Shown one piece after another: positions 6,842-15,713 of a stretch of DNA of 64,000 bases (positions within the stretch are counted from its first letter, which is position 1; each line of letters starts with the position of its first letter). The notes below the pieces were generated by a model. That model was not told where the DNA came from, ran no database searches, and saw nothing but the letters and a program-made list of their open reading frames with translations. The position numbers were made by a program, and so were the translations under genes. This DNA comes from Stenotrophomonas tumulicola (GTDB taxonomy: Bacteria; Pseudomonadota; Gammaproteobacteria; Xanthomonadales; Xanthomonadaceae): NCBI RefSeq assembly GCF_014117215.1, contig NZ_JACGXS010000001.1, positions 1,054,001-1,118,000 on the forward strand, read 5' to 3'.

Positions 6842-8688
6842 GTTCCAAGTTCAATGCCGTCGACCTCGAGTCGATCCGGGCAACTCCAAGGCCAAATGGG
6901 ATCGTACTTCCAGCTGATCAACAGTCGGAATTTCAAGCCCGCCTGTCAGCACTCACCAGCGTCCTTGATGGGGCAACCTTGGTCGACGCAGCCCTTCGAT
7001 GGGGCGTGCCGCGAAATACCCTCTCTCGAATGATCCGGACCGCACTGCTCTTCGACGAGAGCGGTCATCGAGTCGGATACCGAGCCTGCATTCCCTATGC
7101 GCGATTCAGCGTGTCAGATCGCAACAACTCGGTCGTCCCCGATAGTTCACATCCGTTCGCCATAGATGCTGTCCTGCAAGCGATCCCCGAACTCGGCGAT
7201 GCAGTCGCAAGATTCAAGGGCGCCTTGCCAACACAGTCCAAAAGGAGCCCCGCGTTCGACAGGCTGCATTCCCAGTTCGTGAAGGTGCTGACTGGGAAGG
7301 GCTTTCAGGCCATGTATCCGCTCAACATCCGTGACAAGGGAAGACGAGCACTGACCTCCCTCATAAAGCGCATCCGAGGCACAAAGAGCGAAAATGAGAT
7401 GCTCTTGGCTGCGGATGAGCCTACTTCCACCCGAATCGAGAACCTACTCAGCATTCGGCCATTTGATCGAGTTGAGTACGACGAGCATTCCGTCGACATC
7501 GACGCATGGCTGGCCATGCCGATGGCGGACGGCTCATTCCGGCTAGAGAAGATTAGTCGGATCTGGCTACTGGCAGTTGTTGATGTCGGGAGTGGCGCCA
7601 TCCTTGGTTGGGAAATGGTGCTTGGCCGGAAGTACGAGCAACACGATGTAGTCAGCCTGTTCGCGAAGATCATGAGCCCCTGGCAACCAAGGGATCTGAG
7701 CACGTCGAACTTGAGCTACTCGACTAGTGCATGGATGCCGTCGATCTACCTAGTGGATGAGGTAGTGATGAGAAGCGCAATGATCGCAATGGACAACGAC
7801 TCATCCCATCACGCCAAGATGACAGTCCGAAATCTCATTGATCATCACAAGGGAATCCTGCACTTTGGACGATCCGGGATGGGCGAAGGTCGCCCCTACA
7901 TCGAGGCTCTATTCAAGAAGATTGAGAATGGCCTGCTGCGCCACATCGCCGGCGGCTTTGCTCCCGCAACGCAAGTGAATGAGCGTCAAGTCACTACAAA
8001 GCTTGACGGGAAAGACCACCCCATTCTCCTGGAGGTCTTGAAAGACCTCATTGACACCTATGTTACCTCGCACAATGTGACGAGCCGGTCCACTCGCGAA
8101 CCCAGGTCGCCCAAGCGAATCATTGATGAGCATCTGGCATCTGGGGAGTGGGTGTGGCATGCACCTGGCACCGAAGATGACGTGAGAAACATGACCGTTA
8201 GGCGGATGAAGGTGACCATCAGAGGCTCCAGAAGGAGTGGTGTACCTCCCCTCGTCTATCTCGACCACGCTAGGTACAGGTCACCAACACTGTCTGGACA
8301 GTGGCACCTGATTGGGCAGTCATTTGACGCAACCTACGAAGACTGGCGAGACATTCGCAAGCTGACCCTCTGGAGAGGCGGTAAGCGTGTACTCACACTT
8401 CACGCTCTCGCCCCATATGCGAGCGTGGCCCACACGCTGTCGATCAGGAAGCGCGCGGCACGCTGGGCGAAGAGCGACGCGTCACGGGAGCCCGGTAACT
8501 ACTGTTTAGCCGACAACATTGAGGCCTATCACGCAGCCGTCCGATCGGCGGCCGCTGGCGTCAGGGACAGCGCCTCGCTCATGGCAGCTGGCGATGTGCC
8601 CAAGCCACCTTCCACGACCAACAGTCAGGGGCAAGGCTCTCCACTGATGGGAATCCGCAGGGCCACGTTCAACACGAGGCTCCGCTGA
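6838..8688 (+). CDS. tnsB: TnsB/TniA-like DDE transposase
   Basis: A 616-aa integrase-core transposase that would catalyse 3'-end cleavage and strand transfer of the element. An N-terminal HTH region (DAALRWGVPRNTLSRMIRTA, about 50-69) precedes the RNase H-like core. The triad is visible: D215 in RVEYDEHSVD, D319 or D321 in AMDNDSSHH, and E356 in PYIEALFKKIE, giving about 35 residues between the second Asp and the Glu. The flanking strand LLAVVDVGSGAILGWEM is typical of TnsB/Mu-like enzymes. A beta-barrel-like C-terminal part follows. It overlaps both neighbours (ATGA upstream, TGATG downstream), so it is translationally coupled to tnsA and tnsC. Confidence 0.9.
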   Translation: MSSKFNAVDLESIRATPRPNGIVLPADQQSEFQARLSALTSVLDGATLVDAALRWGVPRNTLSRMIRTALLFDESGHRVGYRACIPYARFSVSDRNNSVVPDSSHPFAIDAVLQAIPELGDAVARFKGALPTQSKRSPAFDRLHSQFVKVLTGKGFQAMYPLNIRDKGRRALTSLIKRIRGTKSENEMLLAADEPTSTRIENLLSIRPFDRVEYDEHSVDIDAWLAMPMADGSFRLEKISRIWLLAVVDVGSGAILGWEMVLGRKYEQHDVVSLFAKIMSPWQPRDLSTSNLSYSTSAWMPSIYLVDEVVMRSAMIAMDNDSSHHAKMTVRNLIDHHKGILHFGRSGMGEGRPYIEALFKKIENGLLRHIAGGFAPATQVNERQVTTKLDGKDHPILLEVLKDLIDTYVTSHNVTSRSTREPRSPKRIIDEHLASGEWVWHAPGTEDDVRNMTVRRMKVTIRGSRRSGVPPLVYLDHARYRSPTLSGQWHLIGQSFDATYEDWRDIRKLTLWRGGKRVLTLHALAPYASVAHTLSIRKRAARWAKSDASREPGNYCLADNIEAYHAAVRSAAAGVRDSASLMAAGDVPKPPSTTNSQGQGSPLMGIRRATFNTRLR

Positions 8689-9692
8689 TGAAGGCCCCGG
8701 CGAGCCTTGAGAACCACCCAATGCACGCGCGACATCGCCCCAATATCCAGACTCTCCCCTTACTGCGAATGGCATCTGGATTCGCCACGTGCCTGGAGTA
8801 TGGGCGGCCGAGCCTGAGGATCATTGGCGATGGCCGGTGTGGGAAGTCAACTGCCACGCGAATACTTGAAACCACCACTTCTTGGCGACCATTTCCTATT
8901 GGATTCCTCCGGATGGTCGTCGGAAAACCGACTACCCCTAGCGAAGGCAACTTCTTCCGCGAGGTCATCCTTGGACTGGGCATGAGGGCAACAACCGTAG
9001 CCAGCCCACAGGATCTCCTCCTCAGGATCATCCGGGCAATTGAGCAGGAAGCCGCTAGAGCATCGGCCGACGTGGTCGTGATTGCGATCGATACGGCTGA
9101 GCAGCTCACGCTCAAGGACTACGCCCACCTTGCAAAGCTTCAGAACCACTTCCTCGGATCATCAGTGCAACCGTTCTTTCTCTTCATCCACCAGAGCAAC
9201 AGCGTGATTGGAGGCGCAGACGATCTTAGTCAGCTGGCGCCGCCACATCTGTATGGCCGATTCTTTGTCGACAGCCATCCTTTTACCGGGCTTCTCTGGG
9301 ACATCCCGACGGAGGACGCTGACGTGCAGGACGCATGTGATGTCGCCTTGGCATTTCGCCAGCTTGACCAAGTTATGAGGTGGCCGGACGAGGGAGGAAA
9401 GACCTACACCGAAGCATTCGCACCCTATGCTTACAGCGTTGGCTGGCGCCTTGAGAAGGAGACCGAAGCGATACGCGAACGAATTGAGAACCTTGCCAAT
9501 CAAGGCAACTATCCCGTTCCCAAGGATTGGCTCATGGCCTCCTTCAACCAGTTTGTCTACCACCTACTCACCAAGATCGCTGCTGGGCGCAACGATTTCG
9601 AAGGGCTTACTACCCAGCACATTGATGAAGCTCTCCTGCGCAGCGCATACGCCGGCTTCGAAAGCTCAAGAAATAGGGCCGTAGGCAAATGA
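8688..9692 (+). CDS. tnsC: TnsC/TniB-like AAA+ transposition ATPase
   Basis: In Tn7-like systems TnsC polymerises on DNA and links target selection to TnsAB. This 334-aa protein has Walker A GDGRCGKST (residues 47-55) and a Walker B strand VVVIAID at 129-135. The residue after the Walker B Asp is Thr (IDTAEQL) where DE is normal, so hydrolysis could be impaired or the motif is divergent. FLGSSVQPFFLFIH fits the sensor strand region. The start ATG overlaps the tnsB stop, and the stop overlaps the tniQ start (ATGA). The family call is supported by the position between tnsB and tniQ. Confidence 0.85.
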   Translation: MKAPASLENHPMHARHRPNIQTLPLLRMASGFATCLEYGRPSLRIIGDGRCGKSTATRILETTTSWRPFPIGFLRMVVGKPTTPSEGNFFREVILGLGMRATTVASPQDLLLRIIRAIEQEAARASADVVVIAIDTAEQLTLKDYAHLAKLQNHFLGSSVQPFFLFIHQSNSVIGGADDLSQLAPPHLYGRFFVDSHPFTGLLWDIPTEDADVQDACDVALAFRQLDQVMRWPDEGGKTYTEAFAPYAYSVGWRLEKETEAIRERIENLANQGNYPVPKDWLMASFNQFVYHLLTKIAAGRNDFEGLTTQHIDEALLRSAYAGFESSRNRAVGK

Positions 9693-10906
9693 GGAGCGGC
9701 GCTCAGCTGGTCGGCGGCAACCTCCGACTTGTTCCATACCAATCGGCTTTTGGCTGCGTCGCGAGGCTATCGCGACTGAACCAGGCCAGGCGGGTCACGG
9801 AGTACTCACAACTCCTCGGAATCAAGCCAAACAGAAACATCAACCTGCTCTTGAGCCTGACGACCTCGCAAGTACAACAAGAGGCACTCTCTACAACCCT
9901 TGGGATCGAGACTCCGCCCGAGTGGGACTTGGCGGCGTGGTATCCGTTCATGACGGACGACCCGAGACTGCCCTCCCATCTCAGGTTGAGGTACTGCCTT
10001 CCTTGCATCAGACTCGGGTATCACACCACACTGCATCAGCTGCCCTGGATTTCCACGTGTCCCTGGCATGGCGTTCGCCTGCGCCAGAGTTGCCCACGAT
10101 GCAATGGATTTCCGGTGACAGTCGCTGGCACGCCCACGAAGTTGCTCACCTGTGCGTGCGGCTTTGACCTTATGAATGAGTCGGCTTCCGCCTTGCAGAG
10201 ACACCCCCACCCCAATGCCACGGCGTATCTACAGGCCTACCTCAACTGGTGTGCGGAGCAAAGGCGTACAAGTCGGCTGATCGTAACTCCAGGGGTACAC
10301 GTTGATCCCAGCAGGATTTCCAGCCTTGTGGACCTTCCTCCTGGCCTGGCGCTACGCCAGGCCAGGAGGGTCTGCAACGCTAAAAGGTACAGGCTCACGA
10401 CACACCCAGATCAACAATCACCACCAGCAGGCGCAGATACAGCACTACGTGCAAACCATACGGGCTCTGAGGACGACTCAGGCCCAATCCTCCGTTACAT
10501 TGACCAGAATGCAGCCAGAGGTTCCCGACGAGGTCGATCAGATCAGGCCTTTAGCCCTCAAGGCGAGCGAGTCGCCGGAGCTCGGGATCAACCGGCTCCG
10601 GATGGATGGAGCAGCTACGCCGCGACCAGGCCAGGCGGGCGCTATCGAGTGATTCACCCCAACTATTTGAACTTCGTAGATGAGCTCCTGGGCAAATTCA
10701 GCCATTCCAGCCCGCAGCGGGTGAGCAACTCGGGATTGGGACTACGAGTGAGACTAGCGGTGCTCGCCCAGGGCTACGCGGACGGCATCCTCCTCTCGGA
10801 GCATGAGGGCAACTTGAGCGCGCTTCCGGAGCGTTATAGATCGCCCAGTCCCATTGCGCTTTTGGATACGAGCCATCCACACGAATTGCGCGTGGCGTTC
10901 GGATAA
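9689..10906 (+). CDS. tniQ: TniQ/TnsD-family target-selection protein
   Basis: A 405-aa protein with the TniQ signature: an N-terminal fold, then RYCLPCIRLGYHTTLHQLPW, STCPWHGVRLRQSCPRC and the final CACGF, a set of Cys and His residues that builds paired zinc sites (about residues 113-165). In related transposons this family recognises the target and recruits TnsC. The C-terminal half of about 240 aa is shorter than TnsD of Tn7 and less conserved looking; it is where a DNA-recognition domain would be. It overlaps tnsC by ATGA. No Cas gene is nearby, so CRISPR-guided targeting is not supported. Confidence 0.85.
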   Translation: MRSGAQLVGGNLRLVPYQSAFGCVARLSRLNQARRVTEYSQLLGIKPNRNINLLLSLTTSQVQQEALSTTLGIETPPEWDLAAWYPFMTDDPRLPSHLRLRYCLPCIRLGYHTTLHQLPWISTCPWHGVRLRQSCPRCNGFPVTVAGTPTKLLTCACGFDLMNESASALQRHPHPNATAYLQAYLNWCAEQRRTSRLIVTPGVHVDPSRISSLVDLPPGLALRQARRVCNAKRYRLTTHPDQQSPPAGADTALRANHTGSEDDSGPILRYIDQNAARGSRRGRSDQAFSPQGERVAGARDQPAPDGWSSYAATRPGGRYRVIHPNYLNFVDELLGKFSHSSPQRVSNSGLGLRVRLAVLAQGYADGILLSEHEGNLSALPERYRSPSPIALLDTSHPHELRVAFG

Positions 10907-11247
10907 CGCAACCCTAAGCAAAGGCATCGATCGCCCCACCCTAAACTTCTGACGCACAACTCAGCTGCCGAGATAGAGAAGCCGCCTGTTTGCACCTGGA
11001 AATGGGCGGCACCCATTTATTCGTAGCATTTGCCAACAACAGCAATCGAATCCACGCCAGGGCCAGGCGCCTTCAATCCGTGATGCTGATGCACCAGTCA
11101 ATGCCAGATGGCGCCATCGGGCAGAGACTCTGGCTGGTCTACCATCAGTAGATAGTCAGGAGCAAGATGACGCTGAGGGTTCGGCGCCGCGCGATAGGCC
11201 TGAATGACGTACTGGACCAGCGGGACTTCCACCCCAAACCGAAGACC

Positions 11248-11349
11248 TTAGGTGCCCCGCATGTACTCCTCGCGCACCATCTGCCGTTGTGCGCCAGTCA
11301 GTTGCGGATACTGCCCACCGCTAGGATCACCGATGACGCGCTGTCCTGC
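11248..11349 (-). pseudogene. C-terminal remnant of an unknown protein
   Basis: A short minus-strand frame ends in RVIGDPSGGQYPQLTGAQRQ and a basic tail before a TAA stop. It has the look of a real protein C-terminus (possibly from a conjugation or mobile-element protein) but no start. The parent gene is not identified. Confidence 0.3.
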
Positions 11350-11382
11350 CGCGTGCGGGCACCCGGGTTGACTTGGCGATAG

Positions 11383-11618
11383 GCGCCCCACACCACCGCC
11401 GTGGTCATCCAGCACCGCGCCGCACTCGCCGGCCTGGAGGGGACTTCGGCGGACACAACCTGCGCTCGGGCTTCATCACCGAAGGGGCGCACCAAGGCTT
11501 GGCGCTGCCCGCCCTGATGGCGAATACCGATCACCGCTCGGTGGCCAGCGCGGCTGGCTACTTCCAGCAGGGCGGCGCCCAGCACAACCCGGCCGCACGG
11601 CTGCTCGACGCGGATTGA
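11383..11618 (+). pseudogene. Tyrosine recombinase (phage integrase) C-terminal remnant
   Basis: Near the end the frame reads FGGHNLRSGFITEGAHQGLA, then MANTDHRSVASAAGYFQQ, matching the HxLR...HRS...GYF pattern of the catalytic C-terminus of tyrosine recombinases, with the His-x-x-Arg pair, the second His/Arg and the Tyr in GYF. A frameshift near 11440 separates this from an upstream piece reading VVIQHRAALAGLEG in another frame. The rest of the gene is missing. It is evidence for an older integrated element at this site. Confidence 0.7.
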
Positions 11619-11833
11619 GCCCGTCCCAGGCGCGCCGCGTCCCGGCACCCACCCACGCCCTTGAAACTGTGAAAGCCATCCCAATGTTGATCGGGAGCTA
11701 TCAGCTTTCCGGCCCGTGATCGGGGAAGAGTCGCAGTTCCTGCGACAACGAGCCGGCAAGTTGGCAGCGGGGAAGTCGCAGTACCACCTCACCTATCCGC
11801 CGGTCGGCACGCGCCCGGCTTGGAGATCGATGC

Positions 11834-12799
11834 ATGGGAACGCAGCACGTAGGCCATAGGGAGCTTGTCAATTTTGCCGACGATCGGGTCAATCTGCCAC
11901 GCGATAAAGCCAATGAGCTACGCGCGCAGGCGCGTGGACTGAGAGAGCGTCTGGAGACCTACCTAGGGCAGCACCCGGATTTCACCCTTCGAAAGATGAT
12001 CCTTTCGGGAAGTCTGGCAAAAGGCACCGCATTGCGGTCGCTCAACGACATTGACGTGGCCTGTTACATCAGTGGGGCAGACGCCCCCAAGGACATTGGG
12101 AGGCTGCTGGAGTACTTGGCAGAGCGGCTTCGAAAGGCTTATCCAAATTTCAAGCCCGAACAAGTCAAGCCCCAGACTTACTCCGTAACAGTCTCGTTCC
12201 AAGGTTCTGGGCTGGATGTGGACGTGGTGCCGATCCTCTATGACGGCGATCCTGACTGGTATGGCAACCTAGTCAGTCAGGATGATGGCTCGTTCTTGAG
12301 AACCAGCATTCCCCGGCACCTAGAGTTTGCCAAGCGGCGTAAACAATTGCAGCCTTCGGATTTTGTGCAGGTGGTGCGCTTGGTCAAGTTCTGGGCAAGG
12401 CGCATGAAGACGGAAGTTCCCGGCTTTCGTTTCAAGTCCTTCATGATCGAGATGATCCTGGCAAAGCTGTGCGATGAGGGGCGTGATTTCTCCAACTACC
12501 CCGAAGCGCTCCAGCACTTCTTCACCTACGTGGCGCAGAGCGGCCTTCGCGAACAAATCGCATTCCAGGATTACTACCCTACCGCCATTATCGCCGCCTT
12601 CTCCGAGCCTATGCAGATCATTGATCCGGTGAACGAGAAGAACAACGTGGCCAAATTGTACGGTCACGCGCAGGTCGATGCCATTGTCGAGGCGGCATTG
12701 GATGCCGGCGACGCGATTGATGCGGCACTGGCTGCACCGACCAAGCAGGAGACCGTGCGCTACTGGCAAAAGGTCTTCGGCTCTTCCTTCCAAGCGTGA
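11834..12799 (+). CDS. cdnC: CBASS cyclic-oligonucleotide synthase (CD-NTase, CdnC type)
   Basis: This enzyme makes a cyclic oligonucleotide second messenger when phage infection is sensed. The 321-aa protein has the nucleotidyltransferase signature LSGSLAKGTALRSLNDIDVA (GS followed by DxD, residues about 57-76) and the third acidic residue in GLDVDVVPIL (about 127-136). FKSFMIEMILAKL and the SNYPEALQHFF segment match the C-terminal helical domain of CdnC. It resembles the E. coli MS115-1 enzyme closely by eye, which makes cyclic tri-AMP with HORMA activation. The start has GGAG 8 nt upstream. It is first in a four-gene operon with all partners of type III CBASS. Confidence 0.95.
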   Translation: MGTQHVGHRELVNFADDRVNLPRDKANELRAQARGLRERLETYLGQHPDFTLRKMILSGSLAKGTALRSLNDIDVACYISGADAPKDIGRLLEYLAERLRKAYPNFKPEQVKPQTYSVTVSFQGSGLDVDVVPILYDGDPDWYGNLVSQDDGSFLRTSIPRHLEFAKRRKQLQPSDFVQVVRLVKFWARRMKTEVPGFRFKSFMIEMILAKLCDEGRDFSNYPEALQHFFTYVAQSGLREQIAFQDYYPTAIIAAFSEPMQIIDPVNEKNNVAKLYGHAQVDAIVEAALDAGDAIDAALAAPTKQETVRYWQKVFGSSFQA

Positions 12800-12806
12800 G
12801 GGCCCT

Positions 12807-13322
12807 ATGACTGGCAGCTACACACAATCAAGCACCAGCACCTTTACGATCACTCATGCCCGCCACATGGCAGCGAAATTGGCCGCCGACCTCAAGCGTA
12901 TGCAGCGCTTCTATGGGGCGCCCAGCGATGACAGAATCGCCGCTTATGAGACCGAAGTGGTTGAATTGTTGAAGGCCGGCTATCTGGACACAGTCACCTA
13001 CGGTTTCAAGCGGGGTGATAACTGGATCGAGCCCACACTGCGCTACACCGCAAAAGATCTTGCAGGCATGTCCGGAATCGATGACGATCCCGGCAAGCTC
13101 CGCCCAGGCGCAGATGTATCCGGGGCGAGCTTCTACAACTACCTGACGTATTCCTCTGCCTGGTTCACGCTGTCGGCTCCTCAGCGGGAGTCATTTGAAA
13201 AGTCGCTTCCATTTCAGCGTACCGGGGCAGCCGAGCCTGGTATCAGCGGAAGCCTGGTGTCTGACCGCAGCTACTCTGCGGGTGGCAAGGCACTCGACCG
13301 CCTCAGTGTCAGGAGCTACTAA
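12807..13322 (+). CDS. cap7: CBASS bacterial HORMA-domain protein (Cap7)
   Basis: In type III CBASS the HORMA protein senses a peptide, closes its safety-belt and activates the CD-NTase. The 171-aa protein begins at the ATG after GAGGG; a longer frame starting inside cdnC is not needed. The segments FTITHARHMAAKLAADLKRM, RFYGAPSDDRIAAYE and GDNWIEPTLRYTAKDLAG, and the SGASFYNYLTYSSAWF core, match the bacterial HORMA family recalled from E. coli MS115-1. The C-terminal tail SAGGKALDRLSVRSY would be the safety-belt end. It is 7 bp after cdnC and overlaps the ATPase gene by TAATG. Confidence 0.9.
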   Translation: MTGSYTQSSTSTFTITHARHMAAKLAADLKRMQRFYGAPSDDRIAAYETEVVELLKAGYLDTVTYGFKRGDNWIEPTLRYTAKDLAGMSGIDDDPGKLRPGADVSGASFYNYLTYSSAWFTLSAPQRESFEKSLPFQRTGAAEPGISGSLVSDRSYSAGGKALDRLSVRSY

Positions 13323-14254
13323 TGCACTCAAAGCCAACCCTTGACGAGTTGTTTGATCAACGTCGCATCTATCCGGACATCGACGCCCGCACCCGATTGG
13401 ATCGGCTGATTGGCGTGGACGATCAGAAGGCTCGCTTGTCGAAGATTCTCGGCCTGCTAGTCCACCCAGCTGGCCTGGAATTGTGGGCCAAGCGCCATCA
13501 CCCAGGTGCCGCAACGCTGCTTGATTCCGTACTGCGCCGACCTCCTTTGGTCATTCTTTCCGGTGACGTCGGCTCTGGCAAAACCGAATTGGCAGAGACT
13601 ATCGGTGATGCCGTGGCGCGACAGGAGAAGATTGATATCACCTTGTTCCCGCTCAGCCTGGCCACCCGAGGCAAGGGACAGGTTGGCGAGATGACCCAGC
13701 TACTCACCACAGCGTTCGACTACGCGCTGGCAGAAGCGACCAAATTGCAAGGTCGCGGAAAAAGCACCGGAGGGGTCATCTTGCTGGTGGATGAGGCCGA
13801 TGCGCTGACCCAGTCTCGGGAATCGGCGCAGATGCACCATGAGGATCGAGCAGGGGTCAATGCCTTCATCAGGGGTATCGATCGTCTGGCGCAGACGAAG
13901 GTGCCCGCCGCCGTGATCATGTGCACCAATCGCCTCAACGCGCTGGATCCGGCCGTACGCCGTCGCGCCGCTGACATTTTGACCTTCAACCGTCCTGATT
14001 CAGCTCAGCGACGCTACGTCCTGGAACACCAGTTGCGACCGCTGGGTCTATCCTCCGTGCAGATCGAAGGGCTGGTAGAGGCCACTGGAGCGAAGGATGG
14101 ACAAGAGGTCGGCTTCACCTACTCTGACATCACACAGCGGTTGATCCCCTCGATCGTACTAGATGCTTATCCAGACCGATCGATTGAGAGCAAACGCGCG
14201 CTTGAGATTGCTCGCCCAATGCAGCCAACGCCGGCGTTTCAGGATCATGGCTGA
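13322..14254 (+). CDS. cap6: CBASS TRIP13/Pch2-like AAA+ ATPase (Cap6)
   Basis: In type III CBASS this remodeller opens the HORMA protein and so switches off the synthase. Walker A is SGDVGSGKTEL (about residues 79-89), Walker B is VILLVDEADAL (about 147-157), the sensor region is IMCTNRLNALDPAVRRRA with Arg residues suited to an arginine finger, and the protein ends with a helical lid domain. The length of 310 aa is normal for bacterial TRIP13 homologues. Its start overlaps the HORMA stop (TAATG), which indicates coupled translation. All expected residues appear intact. Confidence 0.92.
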   Translation: MHSKPTLDELFDQRRIYPDIDARTRLDRLIGVDDQKARLSKILGLLVHPAGLELWAKRHHPGAATLLDSVLRRPPLVILSGDVGSGKTELAETIGDAVARQEKIDITLFPLSLATRGKGQVGEMTQLLTTAFDYALAEATKLQGRGKSTGGVILLVDEADALTQSRESAQMHHEDRAGVNAFIRGIDRLAQTKVPAAVIMCTNRLNALDPAVRRRAADILTFNRPDSAQRRYVLEHQLRPLGLSSVQIEGLVEATGAKDGQEVGFTYSDITQRLIPSIVLDAYPDRSIESKRALEIARPMQPTPAFQDHG

Positions 14255-14389
14255 GATGCCTTCCCAGCACGCGCCGGGGCGCCGCTGACACTGTTTCGTG
14301 TGGCACAGCTGGCTGCCCCACCCCAGTCGCTGCTATTTCACATTGTTGACCAGGCAAGCGCCTGCTGCTGAGTGTATGGAGGTCCCAAG

Positions 14390-15115
14390 ATGTCCCAATG
14401 GTCACTTTCACAGCTGCTTTCTTCATTGCATGAGGATGTTCAGCTGCGCCTTGCCACTGTCCGGAAGACGTTCAATCACCCAGGGTCCAAGGGGGATGCC
14501 AGTGAGAACGTGTGGATCAGCTTGCTGGATACCTACCTACCAAAGCGCTATCAAGCTGCGAAGGCACACGTGGTGGATAGTCAAGGAAATTTCAGCCAGC
14601 AGATTGATGTGGTGATTTTCGATCGGCAGTATTCACCGTTTATTTTCACCTACGAGGGTGAAATCATTGTTCCTGCCGAGAGCGTCTATGCGGTGTTCGA
14701 AGCCAAGCAGACAGCGAATGCAGAGCTGGTGGCGTACGCCCAGCAGAAGGTGGCAAGCGTTCGACAGTTGCAGCGCACTAGCCTGCCAATCCCGCACGCG
14801 GGTGGGGTCTATCCGCCAAAGGCCTTGATGCCAATTCTTGGCGGGCTGCTGACCTTTGAAAGTGACTGGAGTCCAGCGCTTGGGCCCTCCCTGGAAAGGG
14901 CACTGACCGCCAATCCCGGCGACGGGCGCTTGGACCTTGGCTGCGTTGCTGCGCATGGTCACTTCTTCTTTGACCATTCCAAGGATCGCTATCTCTTTGT
15001 GAATGAGAACAAGCCCGCGACGGCGTTCCTCTTCAAACTCATCGCCCAACTTCAGTTCAGTGGGACCGTACCGATGATTGATGTTGAGGCTTACGGCCAG
15101 TGGCTGACGAAGTGA
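14390..15115 (+). CDS. nucC: CBASS effector endonuclease NucC
   Basis: NucC is a homotrimeric nuclease activated by cyclic tri-AMP that assembles into hexamers and degrades double-stranded DNA, killing the infected cell. The ATG at 14390 has GGAGG 7 nt upstream and gives 241 aa, the length recalled for E. coli NucC. The active site D-x30-E-x-K is complete: D73 in QIDVVIFD, E104 and K106 in VFEAKQ. The cA3-binding gate region is in the later part (about 130-230, for example KPATAFLFKLIAQLQFSGTV). It is separated from cap6 by 135 bp, so it may have its own promoter as well as readthrough. Confidence 0.96.
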   Translation: MSQWSLSQLLSSLHEDVQLRLATVRKTFNHPGSKGDASENVWISLLDTYLPKRYQAAKAHVVDSQGNFSQQIDVVIFDRQYSPFIFTYEGEIIVPAESVYAVFEAKQTANAELVAYAQQKVASVRQLQRTSLPIPHAGGVYPPKALMPILGGLLTFESDWSPALGPSLERALTANPGDGRLDLGCVAAHGHFFFDHSKDRYLFVNENKPATAFLFKLIAQLQFSGTVPMIDVEAYGQWLTK

Positions 15116-15639
15116 TGGCTTGGTCATGGCAGCTGTTGGGCGCGACATGAGGCATGCCTGCCCGGGTACTCCGCGCTGTTTAGCGAGGAAGCTTGCCTGA
15201 GGGAGACGCCTCTAGGCTTCACGCGCTTCGTGCCCAGCTCGAGGTGCACCGAGTGAGGTCGCTGCCTTCCGGCCCGGAGCACGGATGTTTCAACTTGGGG
15301 CGTCGCGCGATTAGCTTGTGCACAATCAGCGTCAGCGGGCCAGCGCGAGGCTGGCTGAATCTCTAGCGATGCCGCGACTATCCCTTCCTCCGAGTCCGAG
15401 TCCGAGCCCCACCTCGACCACGTGGCGGGGCCGACCTAAAGGAAGAGGTTCGCAACCTCCAATGGCCACCTCGACTGCTGCGAGAGCGGCTCGGCCACAA
15501 TCATCGATAGCCTGCCGGACAAGAGCATTCCAGTCCCCACAGCATTGATTACGCTCGTTTGAACTACGCCGCCGGGCACAGCCGCTCCATTGGCTTTGCC
15601 TCAAATTAGAAGCCGTGCATTGGCGCCGCACCAAATTCA

Positions 15640-15656
15640 TGCACTAGCGTTGTGCA
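15640..15656. promoter_or_regulatory. NtrC-like dyad TGCAC-N7-GTGCA
   Basis: TGCAC and GTGCA are spaced by 7 bp, the core of the NtrC consensus TGCAC-N7-GTGCA. Related words (GCACCA at about 15628, GGTGCAAC at about 15694) lie around it. No sigma-54 promoter with correct GG-N10-GC spacing was found and no gene follows on the plus strand, so this may be an orphaned regulatory region. Confidence 0.3.
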
Positions 15657-15713
15657 ATGTCCAACTACACAGCATTGGCGCGCGCGCGATTGTGGTGCAA
15701 CACCGCATCGATC

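Larger units (their letters stand above)
10907..11833. other. Decayed region between the transposition module and CBASS
   Basis: More than 900 bp without an intact gene. It has short coding remnants on both strands, among them a tyrosine-recombinase C-terminus (11383-11618) and a 33-codon tail on the minus strand (11248-11349), plus the palindrome GATGGCGCCATC near 11107. The 190 bp before the CBASS operon show another coding-like scrap and must contain the CBASS promoter, which I cannot place. Confidence 0.5.

Noticed and set aside
6098..10906. CRISPR-associated transposon (CAST)
   Set aside because: TnsABC-TniQ genes are present, but no cas gene and no repeat-spacer array is seen in the window.
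11298..11792. 164-codon minus-strand frame between tniQ and CBASS
   Set aside because: It is largely antisense to the recombinase remnant and lacks protein character.
15332..15640. 102-codon minus-strand frame in the non-coding interval
   Set aside because: Contains low-complexity GLGLGLG and no ribosome binding site or conserved motif.
15676..15697. Sigma-54 promoter next to the NtrC-like dyad
   Set aside because: TGGC is present but the GC element is not at the required spacing, so the promoter call is not supported.
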